From Terasakiella brassicae (GTDB taxonomy: Bacteria > Pseudomonadota > Alphaproteobacteria > Rhodospirillales > Terasakiellaceae), in NCBI RefSeq assembly GCF_014641495.1, contig NZ_BMHV01000005.1, positions 142,041 through 206,040 on the forward strand: a stretch of 64,000 nucleotides of DNA. The letters are read 5' to 3'. The position numbers were made by a program, and so were the translations under genes. Below are positions 9,383 to 17,779 of this stretch, one piece after another. The notes beneath the pieces are model-generated. The model had not been told where the DNA came from. It was given only the letters and a program-made list of their open reading frames with translations, and did not search any database. Position 1 is the stretch's first letter. Each line of letters begins with the position of its first letter.

Positions 9383-10234
9383 CTATAACCCCAGCGCGCT
9401 GTACATCATCTTTAAACTGGTCACAAACAAAAAAACCGCAAATCCTTTTTTTAAATACTGCGGATTGACAGAATGGGCAATTTTCGCCCCTAAGGGTGCA
9501 CAGGCAACCGTCATCGGTACAATCAAGCCAAATCCCAATAGATTGACATACCCAATCGACCCCACGGGCAAGCCTTCTGTCCCCCAACCCGATATCATAA
9601 AGCCGATTGCCCCCGGCACCGCAATGATCAAACCAAACCCGGATGCAGACGCCACCGCCTTGCGTATGGGATAATTAAATGCTGTCAGAATGGGAACGCT
9701 GATAGATCCCCCGCCGATACCGACCATGACGGAAATAGACCCGATAATAAAAGCGCAAATAAATTCCAGTGGTTGACCGGGCAGGCCTTCGCTCAAATGC
9801 CCGCCGACTTTGCTTAATAACATCTGGATCGCGACAAACAAGGCCAAAATGGAAAACATAATGGTCAAAACCTGCCCTTTTAAAAAGGCGGCCAGAATTG
9901 TCCCTGCCATCACGCCGATCACCACACCCGGTGCCCACCTTTTCAGAAGCAACCAGTCCACCCCGCCTTTTTTATGGTGGGAACGCACCGACGAAATGGA
10001 TGTGCCTATAATCGTCGCCAAAGAAGTTCCCACAGCAACATGCATGGCGACATCCGCAGACGTACCGAATAATTGAAATAGAAAATACAGCACAGGTACA
10101 ATGACAATTCCGCCACCAACCCCCAATAACCCGGCCAAAACACCGGCAATAAATCCTGTTGTCCCCAAAGCTGCAATAATTTGAAGTAAAAAAAGAGGAT
10201 CGTTTAAAAGCTGGCTCACTGCATAACCATCCAT
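9383..10234 (-). CDS. TauE/SafE (TSUP) family permease
   Basis: Integral membrane protein of about 283 residues with roughly eight TM helices. It has the duplicated Gly-rich family motif: GLLGVGGG early in the protein and GIGGGSISVP in the second half. Members export sulfite, sulfonates or sulfoacetate, or act as general anion permeases; nothing nearby identifies the substrate. I chose the ATG at 10234, shortly before the first TM helix; an in-frame TTG at 10285 would add 17 polar residues. Neither has a strong ribosome-binding site. It is divergent from the Na/Pi cotransporter gene, with about 160 bp of shared control region in which no confident promoter was seen. Confidence 0.85.
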   Translation of the reverse strand: MDGYAVSQLLNDPLFLLQIIAALGTTGFIAGVLAGLLGVGGGIVIVPVLYFLFQLFGTSADVAMHVAVGTSLATIIGTSISSVRSHHKKGGVDWLLLKRWAPGVVIGVMAGTILAAFLKGQVLTIMFSILALFVAIQMLLSKVGGHLSEGLPGQPLEFICAFIIGSISVMVGIGGGSISVPILTAFNYPIRKAVASASGFGLIIAVPGAIGFMISGWGTEGLPVGSIGYVNLLGFGLIVPMTVACAPLGAKIAHSVNPQYLKKGFAVFLFVTSLKMMYSALGL

Positions 10235-10395
10235 TTGATGAAGATTGTGGATATTTGGTTTAAACAGTTTTTTGTCACCGAACAAGCCAGAACCGAAAAT
10301 GAGACCGTTCTCATAACCATCTGATAAATTGTCATTTGCTTCGATCCTGTTGTTAGATTACAGTTTTATGAAATAGTAAAAAACAGGGATATATT

Positions 10396-12111
10396 ATGTC
10401 AAACGGCGCAGAATTGGACATTTTCACCATCATCGCGGGTTTAGGTGGTGGTCTGGCAATTTTTCTTTTTGGGTTAGAACAGCTTTCTGCAGGATTAAAA
10501 GCGGTTGCAGGCGAAAAAATGAAGACCATTCTCGCCAAACTGACCTCCAACCGATTTTTAGGCATGGCTACCGGTGCTTTTGTCACCGCCATCATTCAAT
10601 CGTCTTCCGTCACCACCGTCCTTGTCGTCGGTTTTATCAGTGCCGGTCTTATGAAGCTGTCCCAATCCATCGGCATCATCATGGGTGCAAATGTCGGGAC
10701 AACCATTACAGCCCAGCTCATCGCCTTTAAAATCACCCATTTTGCCATGATTATGGTCGCTATTGGTTTTTTCATGCTTTTCTTCGGACGCGGAAATAAG
10801 TTTAAACTGTACGGCAATATGATCATGGGGGTTGGGCTGGTCTTCCTCGGCATGAATTTGATGTCCGATGCCATGTACCCTTTACGTAGCTACGAGCCCT
10901 TTCTAGACCTCATGGTCAGCATGGAAAACCCGTTTTTAGGTTTGCTGGTTGGGGCCGCTTTTACAGCTCTTGTCCAGTCATCTGCTGCCACAACCGGGAT
11001 TGTCATCGCCTTGGCAACACAAGGGTTGCTGTCTCTTCCCGGTGGGATTGCCCTGATATTTGGGGCAAATGTCGGTACCTGTGGCACCGCAATTCTTGCC
11101 GCAATTGGCAAACCACGCGAAGCCCTGCGCGCTGCTGTCGTCCATGTTCTGTTTAATGTGGCCGGTGTCCTTTTATGGATCGGTTTCGTCGATCAACTCG
11201 CAAGCTTTGTCCATAAAATTGGGGGCGTTGCAAACAGTACGGCCCGTGACATCGCCAATGCACATACCATCTTCAACATTGCCAATGCGTTCATTTTTAT
11301 CTGGTTTGTTACCCCTTTTGCCAAGCTGGTAGAACGCCTTGTCCCCTTGGAAAGCGAAACCGGCAAAATCTCTACAAAACCAAAATATCTGGATGAACCC
11401 TTAATTTCCACACCATCCATTGCCTTAAATGCTGTGCGACTGGAAATCGGGGAACTGGGCAAACATGTTCAACGCATGATGCAGGCCATCTTGCCCGCAA
11501 CCCTGACCGGGACCAATGCGTCACTGGATAAGGTCGCCGACATGGATTCAAATGTGGATAGCCTGCATATGGCAATCTTGAAATATGTTCGTAAAATCGG
11601 GGCGCAGTCCCTGGGTGAAGAAGATATGCGCGAAGTTGTCCGCCTGATGTCGGCAGCCAATCATATTGAAAACATCGGCGATTTAATCGAAACCGACCTT
11701 GTCCAAATCGGACGACGCCGGATTGAGGAACGCATCCATGTCAGCCCGGAAACAACCCGGTTATTGAAATCTTTCCACAATAAAGTTGACCATTCCATTG
11801 AACTGGCACTGGAAGCTTTGATTAACGAAGATGTTGAAATTGCCCATAAAGTCATTGACATGAAACATACCATTGCCAGTGATGCCACCGCCATTTCAGC
11901 CTTTGGGGCAACCCGTCTTTTGGCGGAAGGTGAAAACCGCCATCATACCTATTCACGCGAAATGGAGACGATGGAACGTCTGCAACGTATTTATTATTTC
12001 GCCAAACGTATCGCCAAAGGCGTCATTGCCAAGGCAGATTCACATGAACTGGAAAACTGGGACGAAGACGATCAAGACCACCCTGCCGTTCAAGCACAAA
12101 CGGCAGAGTAA
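10396..12111 (+). CDS. Na/Pi cotransporter family protein with C-terminal PhoU-like domain
   Basis: Predicted sodium-phosphate symporter of 571 residues in the inner membrane. The N-terminal 320 residues contain two inverted PNaS repeats, each with the diagnostic glutamine-serine motif: AIIQSSSVTT and ALVQSSAATT. The C-terminal 200 residues form a PhoU-like helical domain (VADMDSNVDSL, AANHIENIGDLIETD) thought to regulate uptake or sense phosphate status. The length matches YjbB/NptA-type proteins with the PhoU extension. It stands alone and converges on the thioesterase gene with a 12-bp gap. Confidence 0.92.
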   Translation: MSNGAELDIFTIIAGLGGGLAIFLFGLEQLSAGLKAVAGEKMKTILAKLTSNRFLGMATGAFVTAIIQSSSVTTVLVVGFISAGLMKLSQSIGIIMGANVGTTITAQLIAFKITHFAMIMVAIGFFMLFFGRGNKFKLYGNMIMGVGLVFLGMNLMSDAMYPLRSYEPFLDLMVSMENPFLGLLVGAAFTALVQSSAATTGIVIALATQGLLSLPGGIALIFGANVGTCGTAILAAIGKPREALRAAVVHVLFNVAGVLLWIGFVDQLASFVHKIGGVANSTARDIANAHTIFNIANAFIFIWFVTPFAKLVERLVPLESETGKISTKPKYLDEPLISTPSIALNAVRLEIGELGKHVQRMMQAILPATLTGTNASLDKVADMDSNVDSLHMAILKYVRKIGAQSLGEEDMREVVRLMSAANHIENIGDLIETDLVQIGRRRIEERIHVSPETTRLLKSFHNKVDHSIELALEALINEDVEIAHKVIDMKHTIASDATAISAFGATRLLAEGENRHHTYSREMETMERLQRIYYFAKRIAKGVIAKADSHELENWDEDDQDHPAVQAQTAE

Positions 12112-12123
12112 CTCTTTTTATTC

Positions 12124-12552
12124 TCAGTTATACTTGGCAAAAATTTCTTTCACATCATCTGATAGAGGCGTGCTTTTCCCCGTTTCCAGATTGGCAAAAA
12201 CCAGAATGGTTTCAGCCGTGCTAAAACATCCTTGCTGGCAAAACAGGCCTTGTTGCAAAGTAACCGAGCTATTGCCGATACGTTTTACCCGTGTACCGAT
12301 TTCAATTTCATTGGGATAATGCACAGGGGCGAGATAACTAACGTTGATATTTGCCAAAAGCCAATTCACCTTGGCACTGAAATCATGCCCAAGATTTTTC
12401 ACAAAAAAATCTGCCCGTGCGGTTTCACAATAAACAGCCGATGCAATATTGTTCAGGTGATTGAGCGCATCCATATCCGCAAACCGAAAGATTTCCGGAG
12501 TCCAAAATTTAAAATTCGCACGATCCGTCAAATTAACTTGATCTTCTGACAT
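12124..12552 (-). CDS. Acyl-CoA thioesterase, hotdog fold (4-hydroxybenzoyl-CoA thioesterase-like)
   Basis: Small hotdog-fold thioesterase of 142 residues, predicted to hydrolyse acyl- or aryl-CoA thioesters in the cytoplasm. The helix carries the YbgC/4HBT-type motif DMDALNHLNN with Asp and His in the expected places, followed by strands such as INVSYLAPVHY. It is the last gene of catabolic cluster 1, starting 3 bp after the crotonase stop, so it is probably cotranscribed with it. A likely role is to release CoA from dead-end intermediates; the substrate is not known. Confidence 0.85.
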   Translation of the reverse strand: MSEDQVNLTDRANFKFWTPEIFRFADMDALNHLNNIASAVYCETARADFFVKNLGHDFSAKVNWLLANINVSYLAPVHYPNEIEIGTRVKRIGNSSVTLQQGLFCQQGCFSTAETILVFANLETGKSTPLSDDVKEIFAKYN

Positions 12553-12555
12553 GGT

Positions 12556-13227
12556 TCACGCTCCGTACATCTCTTTATATTTTGCCAAAAAATCAGCTCG
12601 CAAAGCACGTTTGGCCTTTTGATGAGCGGGCATATTCAGGCTTGCGAGATATCCGGCAACATCATTGACGCGACGATCCAAAACATCTGCTTCCACGGCT
12701 TCATCCAGAAAACCAACATGAACCGCCTGATCCGGGGTATAGATAACGCTGTTGGCAAGGGCGGGAATTTGTGCGGGTTTTGCAAGGCGGTCTGAAACCA
12801 GATCAATGCCGTAATCCGGCATTTCCACGCCAATGGCAATTTCATTCAAACCGATTTTTGCAGAACCATGCACCCCAATGCGATAATCACAGGACAACAG
12901 CAAAATCGCCCCCATTGCCAAGGCATGACCGGCACTTTTGGCAATCACGGGACGGTCTGCATTCAACAAACGATAAGAAAGGGCAAAACCTGTTTTTAAT
13001 AAACGATCACGATCCGGGCCTTCGGCTTTCATAATCTCAAGATCAAAACCGGCGCAGAAACATTTCGCACCCCCTTCCAAAACAATCGCGTCACTATCTT
13101 TTTCAGCTTCATCCAAGGCTGCGTTCATCTGCGCCGCCATTTCAAAAGACATGGCATTGGCTTTGCCATCATCCATTTTAATCACGCCGATTTTATTTTT
13201 TTGTTCAAATGTGACGATCTGGGACAT
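12556..13227 (-). CDS. Enoyl-CoA hydratase/isomerase family (crotonase) protein
   Basis: Crotonase-fold enzyme of 223 residues, shorter than the usual 255-260. The N-terminal half has the family layout: IKMDDGKANAMS, then the oxyanion-hole segments KCFCAGFDLE and ALAMGAILLLSCDYRIG. The usual catalytic Glu positions of classical hydratases are not clearly met, so it may be an isomerase, hydrolase or non-classical hydratase. It lies between the nitronate monooxygenase and thioesterase genes with 2- and 3-bp gaps, which indicates one transcript. The substrate is unknown. Confidence 0.82.
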   Translation of the reverse strand: MSQIVTFEQKNKIGVIKMDDGKANAMSFEMAAQMNAALDEAEKDSDAIVLEGGAKCFCAGFDLEIMKAEGPDRDRLLKTGFALSYRLLNADRPVIAKSAGHALAMGAILLLSCDYRIGVHGSAKIGLNEIAIGVEMPDYGIDLVSDRLAKPAQIPALANSVIYTPDQAVHVGFLDEAVEADVLDRRVNDVAGYLASLNMPAHQKAKRALRADFLAKYKEMYGA

Positions 13228-13229
13228 TG

Positions 13230-14222
13230 TTATTTTTCCTCTTCCATAAATTTTTTACTTTGGTCAGCCTGTTGGGTGACAGCCTGTACATATTCCTTTT
13301 TCATGTTATGGATCAAGTCTTTAACATGCGGGACATCATCAATGGACCCAACGCCCTGCCCCGCCGACCAGATATCTTTCCACGCGCCTTGCTCCTTTTC
13401 ATCCATTGTCAGTTCAGACCCGAAATCAATCTCGGTCTTATAAGGCGTTGTCGCCAAGTCAATCCCGGCACGGTCCAGACTGGGGCGTAAAAAGTTTGCA
13501 TAAACACCGGAAATTTTAGGCGTATAGACAATATCTTGCGCCCGGCTTTTAACAATCATGTCTTTATAATCCGATTGAGCCATCGCTTCTTTGGTCGCAA
13601 TAAAACGTGTCCCGATATAGGCGAGGTCCGCGCCCATCATTTGTGCCGTTGCCACATCGCGCCCCGATGACAAACAACCTGCCAGCAAAATGGTTTTATC
13701 GTAGAATTGGCGAATTTCACCGACCAGTGCAAAGGGGTTCATCTCACCTGCATGACCACCAGCCCCGGCACTGACGCAAATCAAACCATCGGCCCCGGCC
13801 TCTGCTGCTTTTTTGGCAAATTTCAGATTAATTACATCATGGAAAACCAGACCGCCATAGCCATGAACCTTGTCGATCAAGCTGGGAACGGCCCCCAAGG
13901 AGGTGATAATCAAGGGAACTTCGTGCTTAACGCAGATGTCAAGATCGGCCTCCAGTCTGGGATTGCTGCGATGGGCAATTAAGTTTACCCCAAACGGTGC
14001 TGCCTTTTCGCCAGTTTGAGATTCAAATTCGGCCAATTGTTGTTTAATGGTGATAACCCAATCTTCAAATCCATCACTTGTACGCTGGTTTAAGGCGGGG
14101 AACGTGCCCACCACACCGGATTTGCAGGTTTCAATGACCAGTTCGGGGCCGGACACTAAAAACATCGGCGCTGCAACAACCGGCAATTTCAGATTATCGT
14201 TAAAATTTTGCGGTAAAGTCAT
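13230..14222 (-). CDS. Nitronate monooxygenase (2-nitropropane dioxygenase family)
   Basis: FMN-dependent TIM-barrel enzyme of 330 residues. Visible family landmarks are the N-terminal LPVVAAPMF, the AAPFGVNL strand, LICVSAGAGGHAGEMN with the active-site HAGE segment, LAGCLSSGRDV and the phosphate-binding GADLAYIGTRF. Members oxidise nitronates to carbonyl compounds and nitrite, and several detoxify propionate-3-nitronate. Such genes often sit beside acyl-CoA catabolic genes, as here, where the role is unclear. A strong AAGGAAAGAAGG ribosome-binding region precedes the ATG. A terminator lies directly upstream, so this gene and the two after it may form a separate unit or be partly attenuated. 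Confidence 0.88.
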   Translation of the reverse strand: MTLPQNFNDNLKLPVVAAPMFLVSGPELVIETCKSGVVGTFPALNQRTSDGFEDWVITIKQQLAEFESQTGEKAAPFGVNLIAHRSNPRLEADLDICVKHEVPLIITSLGAVPSLIDKVHGYGGLVFHDVINLKFAKKAAEAGADGLICVSAGAGGHAGEMNPFALVGEIRQFYDKTILLAGCLSSGRDVATAQMMGADLAYIGTRFIATKEAMAQSDYKDMIVKSRAQDIVYTPKISGVYANFLRPSLDRAGIDLATTPYKTEIDFGSELTMDEKEQGAWKDIWSAGQGVGSIDDVPHVKDLIHNMKKEYVQAVTQQADQSKKFMEEEK

Positions 14223-14248
14223 AGCCTTCTTTCCTTCCTAAAATAAAA

Positions 14249-14281
14249 CGGGCCTGTTTCACCCCGAATAAAACAGACCCG
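14249..14281 (-). terminator. Intrinsic terminator after the FadB-like gene
   Basis: On the minus strand a stem of CGGGTCTGTTT and AAACAGGCCCG (one G-U pair) is followed by TTTTATTTT. It lies 13 bp after the stop of the FadB-like gene and just before the nitronate monooxygenase ribosome-binding site. It would end or attenuate the long cluster 1 transcript here. Confidence 0.75.
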
Positions 14282-14293
14282 ATCTTTTGTGTC

Positions 14294-16564
14294 TTAATTT
14301 TTCAACGGCTTGCCCGTCTTCAACATATGTTGCATGCGTTCAATCGCGGCTGGTTTCGCACACAGTATAAGCACGTTTTCCAACTCAGCCGCCAATAATG
14401 ACTTTTCCCAATCATCAGACAAGGCCGCCAACATGGTTTCATATGTCGTGCGTTCCACCAGTTCCTGATGACAGCCTTCACTAAAGGACGGCGCCGCCAC
14501 AGGTGATAAGGCACTCAACGCCTTTGGCTTAAACGGTGTTTCTTTAAGGGCAAGGGCGCGCTTTTTCGCATCCATTAACAAACGATCCCGGTTCATGGTC
14601 ACACCATCTGTGGATCGCAGATACCCCAATTCCTTGGCATGCATGGCAGAACCGGACACCATTGCCCCGGAAATGACGCGATAGGCATTTTCAATGGCCT
14701 TGTCTGAACCCAACATTTCCTGTGAACGAACCAACAATTCTTTCGTGCCACCCCATGCCGGAATAATACCGACATTATTTTCCACCAGCCCGATATAAAG
14801 TTCACTATGGGCCTGTACGGCATGGCAATGCATCAAGATTTCCACACCACCGCCAAAAGCCCGCCCGGCAGGTGCCCCGACAACCGGTATTGAAGCATAT
14901 TTCAAACGCATAAAGACCTCTTGACCATAGGCGATATAGTCCCGCACATAAGCTTGATCTTCGACCTTTTCGATCAAATCCGCTAAATTGGCCCCGGCGG
15001 CAAACAACGGTCCTTCGTTATATAAGACCAGTGCCTTGTTCTCGGTTTCAGCGCGTTCACGGATTTGATCAATATTTTCCAGCAATTCTTTGGGCAAGGT
15101 GTTCATTTTTGTGCGAAATTCCAACGCCCAGACATCATCGCCCAAATCCCAGACATTTGCGGTTTCACTTTCCATCACACAAGCCTTGCGGCGTTTCAAA
15201 TCCGCCAAGGTCAACACACCATCGGGGCGTGCGATGTCCACATATTGCCCTTTGGCATTCAAGCATTTTTCAACACCGTTTTCTTCAATATAAAATTTAC
15301 GACCATCAGCATTGCGCAAGAAATCAGAAACCGGCAAACCGTCCGCATCCAGACGGGCAACAAATTCTTTCGTCCCGATCAAGTCGATCATTTCAAACGG
15401 CCCGAACTGCCAGTTATAACCAAGCTTCATGGCCTGATCGACGGATGTAATTTCCCCGGCAACATCGGGGACCAAGGTTGTGGCGTAGTTCAAAACCTGT
15501 GACAGAACTTTCCAACCATACACACCGCCCTTGTCAGGACTTGCCAACAATTCTGCCAACTGGCCTTTCTTCAACTGTGCACTGGCTAGTTCGGATTTCT
15601 CGAAGTTCCGATATTCAAGGTTTTGAAGATTGATCGTTTCTTTGATTTTTTTACCGTCATCGGTACGGCTCAGGCGATAAAAGCCCTGATAAACCCGCCC
15701 TTTGCGGCCGTGATAGCCCCGTTCCACCATGCCAACGATTTGCGGCAAAACATCCCGATAAGGCGCAAACGCATCGGTTTCAGGCAATAACCCACCCAAA
15801 CTGGCCGTCACATCCGGCATCAAATTGATCCCGCATAGATCCCAAAGGCCGAAAATCCCGGTGCTCGGATATCCACAAGGACCGGACATGATCGCGTCCG
15901 CGTCTTCAATGCTCAGTCCATTGCGCACAGCTTCATAAACCGCTGCCTGCATCCAGAACACGCCGAGGCGGTTGGCGATAAAACCGGGGCGGTCCGCACA
16001 ATGAATAACCGTTTTCCCCATCTGGATATCATTAAAAGAAGCAACGCGGTCAACCGCACTTTGTTTGGTCTCGTCTCCTTTAACAATTTCCAACAGACGC
16101 ATATGGCGCGGTGGATTGAAATAATGCGTCACGATAAAATCTTCGCGCAAACGCTGAGGCATCCCTTGCATCAATGTCGCCAACGGAATGGTCGAGGTAT
16201 TGGACGATACGACCGATCCGTCTTTGCGCACCGCCTCGATCTTTTGAAATAAGTCTTGTTTGATATCAAGCTTTTCAACAATAACTTCAACGATCCAGTC
16301 ACAATCCGATAAAAGGTTGAGATCGTCTTCAATATTGCCGACACTCAGGCGTTTGGCTGCCTCCTGCCCCATAAACCCACCATTGGCCCCGGCTTTGATA
16401 AAACGCTCCACCGCCCCTTGGGCAATGGCATTTCGGTCCGTTGCCCCATCGGGCACAATATCCAGCAAGACAACTTCGGCCCCGCCATTGGCCGCTTGGG
16501 CGGCAATGCCTGCGCCCATAACACCGGCCCCAATGACGCCAACTTTTTTAATATCCTGCGTCAT
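14294..16564 (-). CDS. 3-hydroxyacyl-CoA dehydrogenase / enoyl-CoA hydratase fusion (FadB-like, dehydrogenase first)
   Basis: Bifunctional beta-oxidation enzyme of 756 residues. The N-terminal half is a 3-hydroxyacyl-CoA dehydrogenase: the NAD-binding GVIGAGVMGAGIA starts near residue 7 and the active-site region reads FIVTHYFNPPRHMRLLEIV. The C-terminal part is a crotonase domain with FAAGANLADLIE and a GGGVEILMHC oxyanion-hole loop. This order is the reverse of the fusion at 39048. The ATG at 16564 overlaps the thiolase stop in a TAATG junction, which fixes the start and implies coupled translation. It should hydrate enoyl-CoA and oxidise 3-hydroxyacyl-CoA for the thiolase encoded just upstream. 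Confidence 0.92.
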   Translation of the reverse strand: MTQDIKKVGVIGAGVMGAGIAAQAANGGAEVVLLDIVPDGATDRNAIAQGAVERFIKAGANGGFMGQEAAKRLSVGNIEDDLNLLSDCDWIVEVIVEKLDIKQDLFQKIEAVRKDGSVVSSNTSTIPLATLMQGMPQRLREDFIVTHYFNPPRHMRLLEIVKGDETKQSAVDRVASFNDIQMGKTVIHCADRPGFIANRLGVFWMQAAVYEAVRNGLSIEDADAIMSGPCGYPSTGIFGLWDLCGINLMPDVTASLGGLLPETDAFAPYRDVLPQIVGMVERGYHGRKGRVYQGFYRLSRTDDGKKIKETINLQNLEYRNFEKSELASAQLKKGQLAELLASPDKGGVYGWKVLSQVLNYATTLVPDVAGEITSVDQAMKLGYNWQFGPFEMIDLIGTKEFVARLDADGLPVSDFLRNADGRKFYIEENGVEKCLNAKGQYVDIARPDGVLTLADLKRRKACVMESETANVWDLGDDVWALEFRTKMNTLPKELLENIDQIRERAETENKALVLYNEGPLFAAGANLADLIEKVEDQAYVRDYIAYGQEVFMRLKYASIPVVGAPAGRAFGGGVEILMHCHAVQAHSELYIGLVENNVGIIPAWGGTKELLVRSQEMLGSDKAIENAYRVISGAMVSGSAMHAKELGYLRSTDGVTMNRDRLLMDAKKRALALKETPFKPKALSALSPVAAPSFSEGCHQELVERTTYETMLAALSDDWEKSLLAAELENVLILCAKPAAIERMQHMLKTGKPLKN

Positions 16565-17751
16565 TACAGTTTCTCCACGATCATTGCGATACCCTGACCG
16601 CCACCAATACACATGGTCATCAAACCATAACGTCCATTGATGCGTTCTAATTCATACAATGTTTTCAAGGTAATGATCGATCCTGTCGCACCAACCGGAT
16701 GACCAAGACTGATACCGCTGCCGTTGGGATTAACTTTTGCCGGATCGAAATCAAGTTCGCGTGAAACTGCCATTGCTTGTGCTGCAAATGCTTCGTTGGA
16801 TTCAATCACATCCATATCAGCAACACGTAACCCGGCACGTTGCAAGGCTGCAGGTGCCGCACAAATGGGGCCAAGGCCCATAACATTGGGGGCAACCCCA
16901 CCAAAACCGTATGATACAATGCGCGCACGAGGTTTCAGGCCGCGTTTTTCCGCTTCGCTTTCGGTTGTTAAAACCATTGCACAAGCCGCATCATTAATGC
17001 CGGAAGCATTCCCCGCCGTGACAATGCCCTCTTTTTTAAAGGCAGGCGGTAATTTTGCCATGCCTTCAACTGTTGCATCCATGCGGATATGTTCATCCGT
17101 ATCAAAGGTAAACGATTTGCGGCCTTTTTTAACTTCAACCGGAACAATCTGGCTTTTGAAATAACCTTTTTCCGTTGCGTTTTGGGCGCGACGATGACTT
17201 TCCACCGCATATTCGTCCAGTTCTTCGCGGCTTAAGCCATATTGTTCGGCAATGCGTTCGGCTGTCATGCCCATATGACCACTGTCAAACGGGTCTGCCA
17301 GAACACCTGTTGTCATATCATACAAACGACCATCACCCATGCGTTGACCAAAACGTGCACTTTCCAAATAATAAACGCCCCGGCTCATGACCTCAGCCCC
17401 ACCGGCCAAAGCCAGTTTACAATCACCCAACATCAACATTTGCGCGGCTGAGATTAAAGACTGAATGGATGATCCACACAGACGGTTCATATGAAAGGCA
17501 ACCGAGCTTTCTTTCATCCCGGCATTCAGGGCAATATGGCGCGACAGATAAGCATCCTGCGCCCCGGTCGTGATAATATGCCCAAAGACAGAATGTTCGA
17601 TATCTTCTGCCGGAACGCCGGATTTTGAAATCGCTTCTTTGGCTGCAATGGTGCCAAGGTCCGCCGGACTAAATCCACTGAGGCTGCCACCAAAACCACC
17701 GATCGCGGTTCTTGCACCATCAACAATAACTACATTTTCAAGGTTGGACAT
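16564..17751 (-). CDS. Acetyl-CoA acyltransferase (thiolase family)
   Basis: Thiolase of 395 residues catalysing CoA-dependent cleavage of 3-ketoacyl-CoA, the last step of beta-oxidation. It has the nucleophilic Cys in FHMNRLCGSSIQS (near residue 90), the NEAFAAQ motif, the C-terminal GHPVGATGS histidine motif and CIGGGQG with the second active-site Cys. Its length is typical. It is translationally coupled to the FadB-like gene and follows the acyl-CoA dehydrogenase gene by 28 bp. Confidence 0.94.
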   Translation of the reverse strand: MSNLENVVIVDGARTAIGGFGGSLSGFSPADLGTIAAKEAISKSGVPAEDIEHSVFGHIITTGAQDAYLSRHIALNAGMKESSVAFHMNRLCGSSIQSLISAAQMLMLGDCKLALAGGAEVMSRGVYYLESARFGQRMGDGRLYDMTTGVLADPFDSGHMGMTAERIAEQYGLSREELDEYAVESHRRAQNATEKGYFKSQIVPVEVKKGRKSFTFDTDEHIRMDATVEGMAKLPPAFKKEGIVTAGNASGINDAACAMVLTTESEAEKRGLKPRARIVSYGFGGVAPNVMGLGPICAAPAALQRAGLRVADMDVIESNEAFAAQAMAVSRELDFDPAKVNPNGSGISLGHPVGATGSIITLKTLYELERINGRYGLMTMCIGGGQGIAMIVEKL

Positions 17752-17779
17752 TTTTGTCTCTCCGTTTTCTTTGAATTTC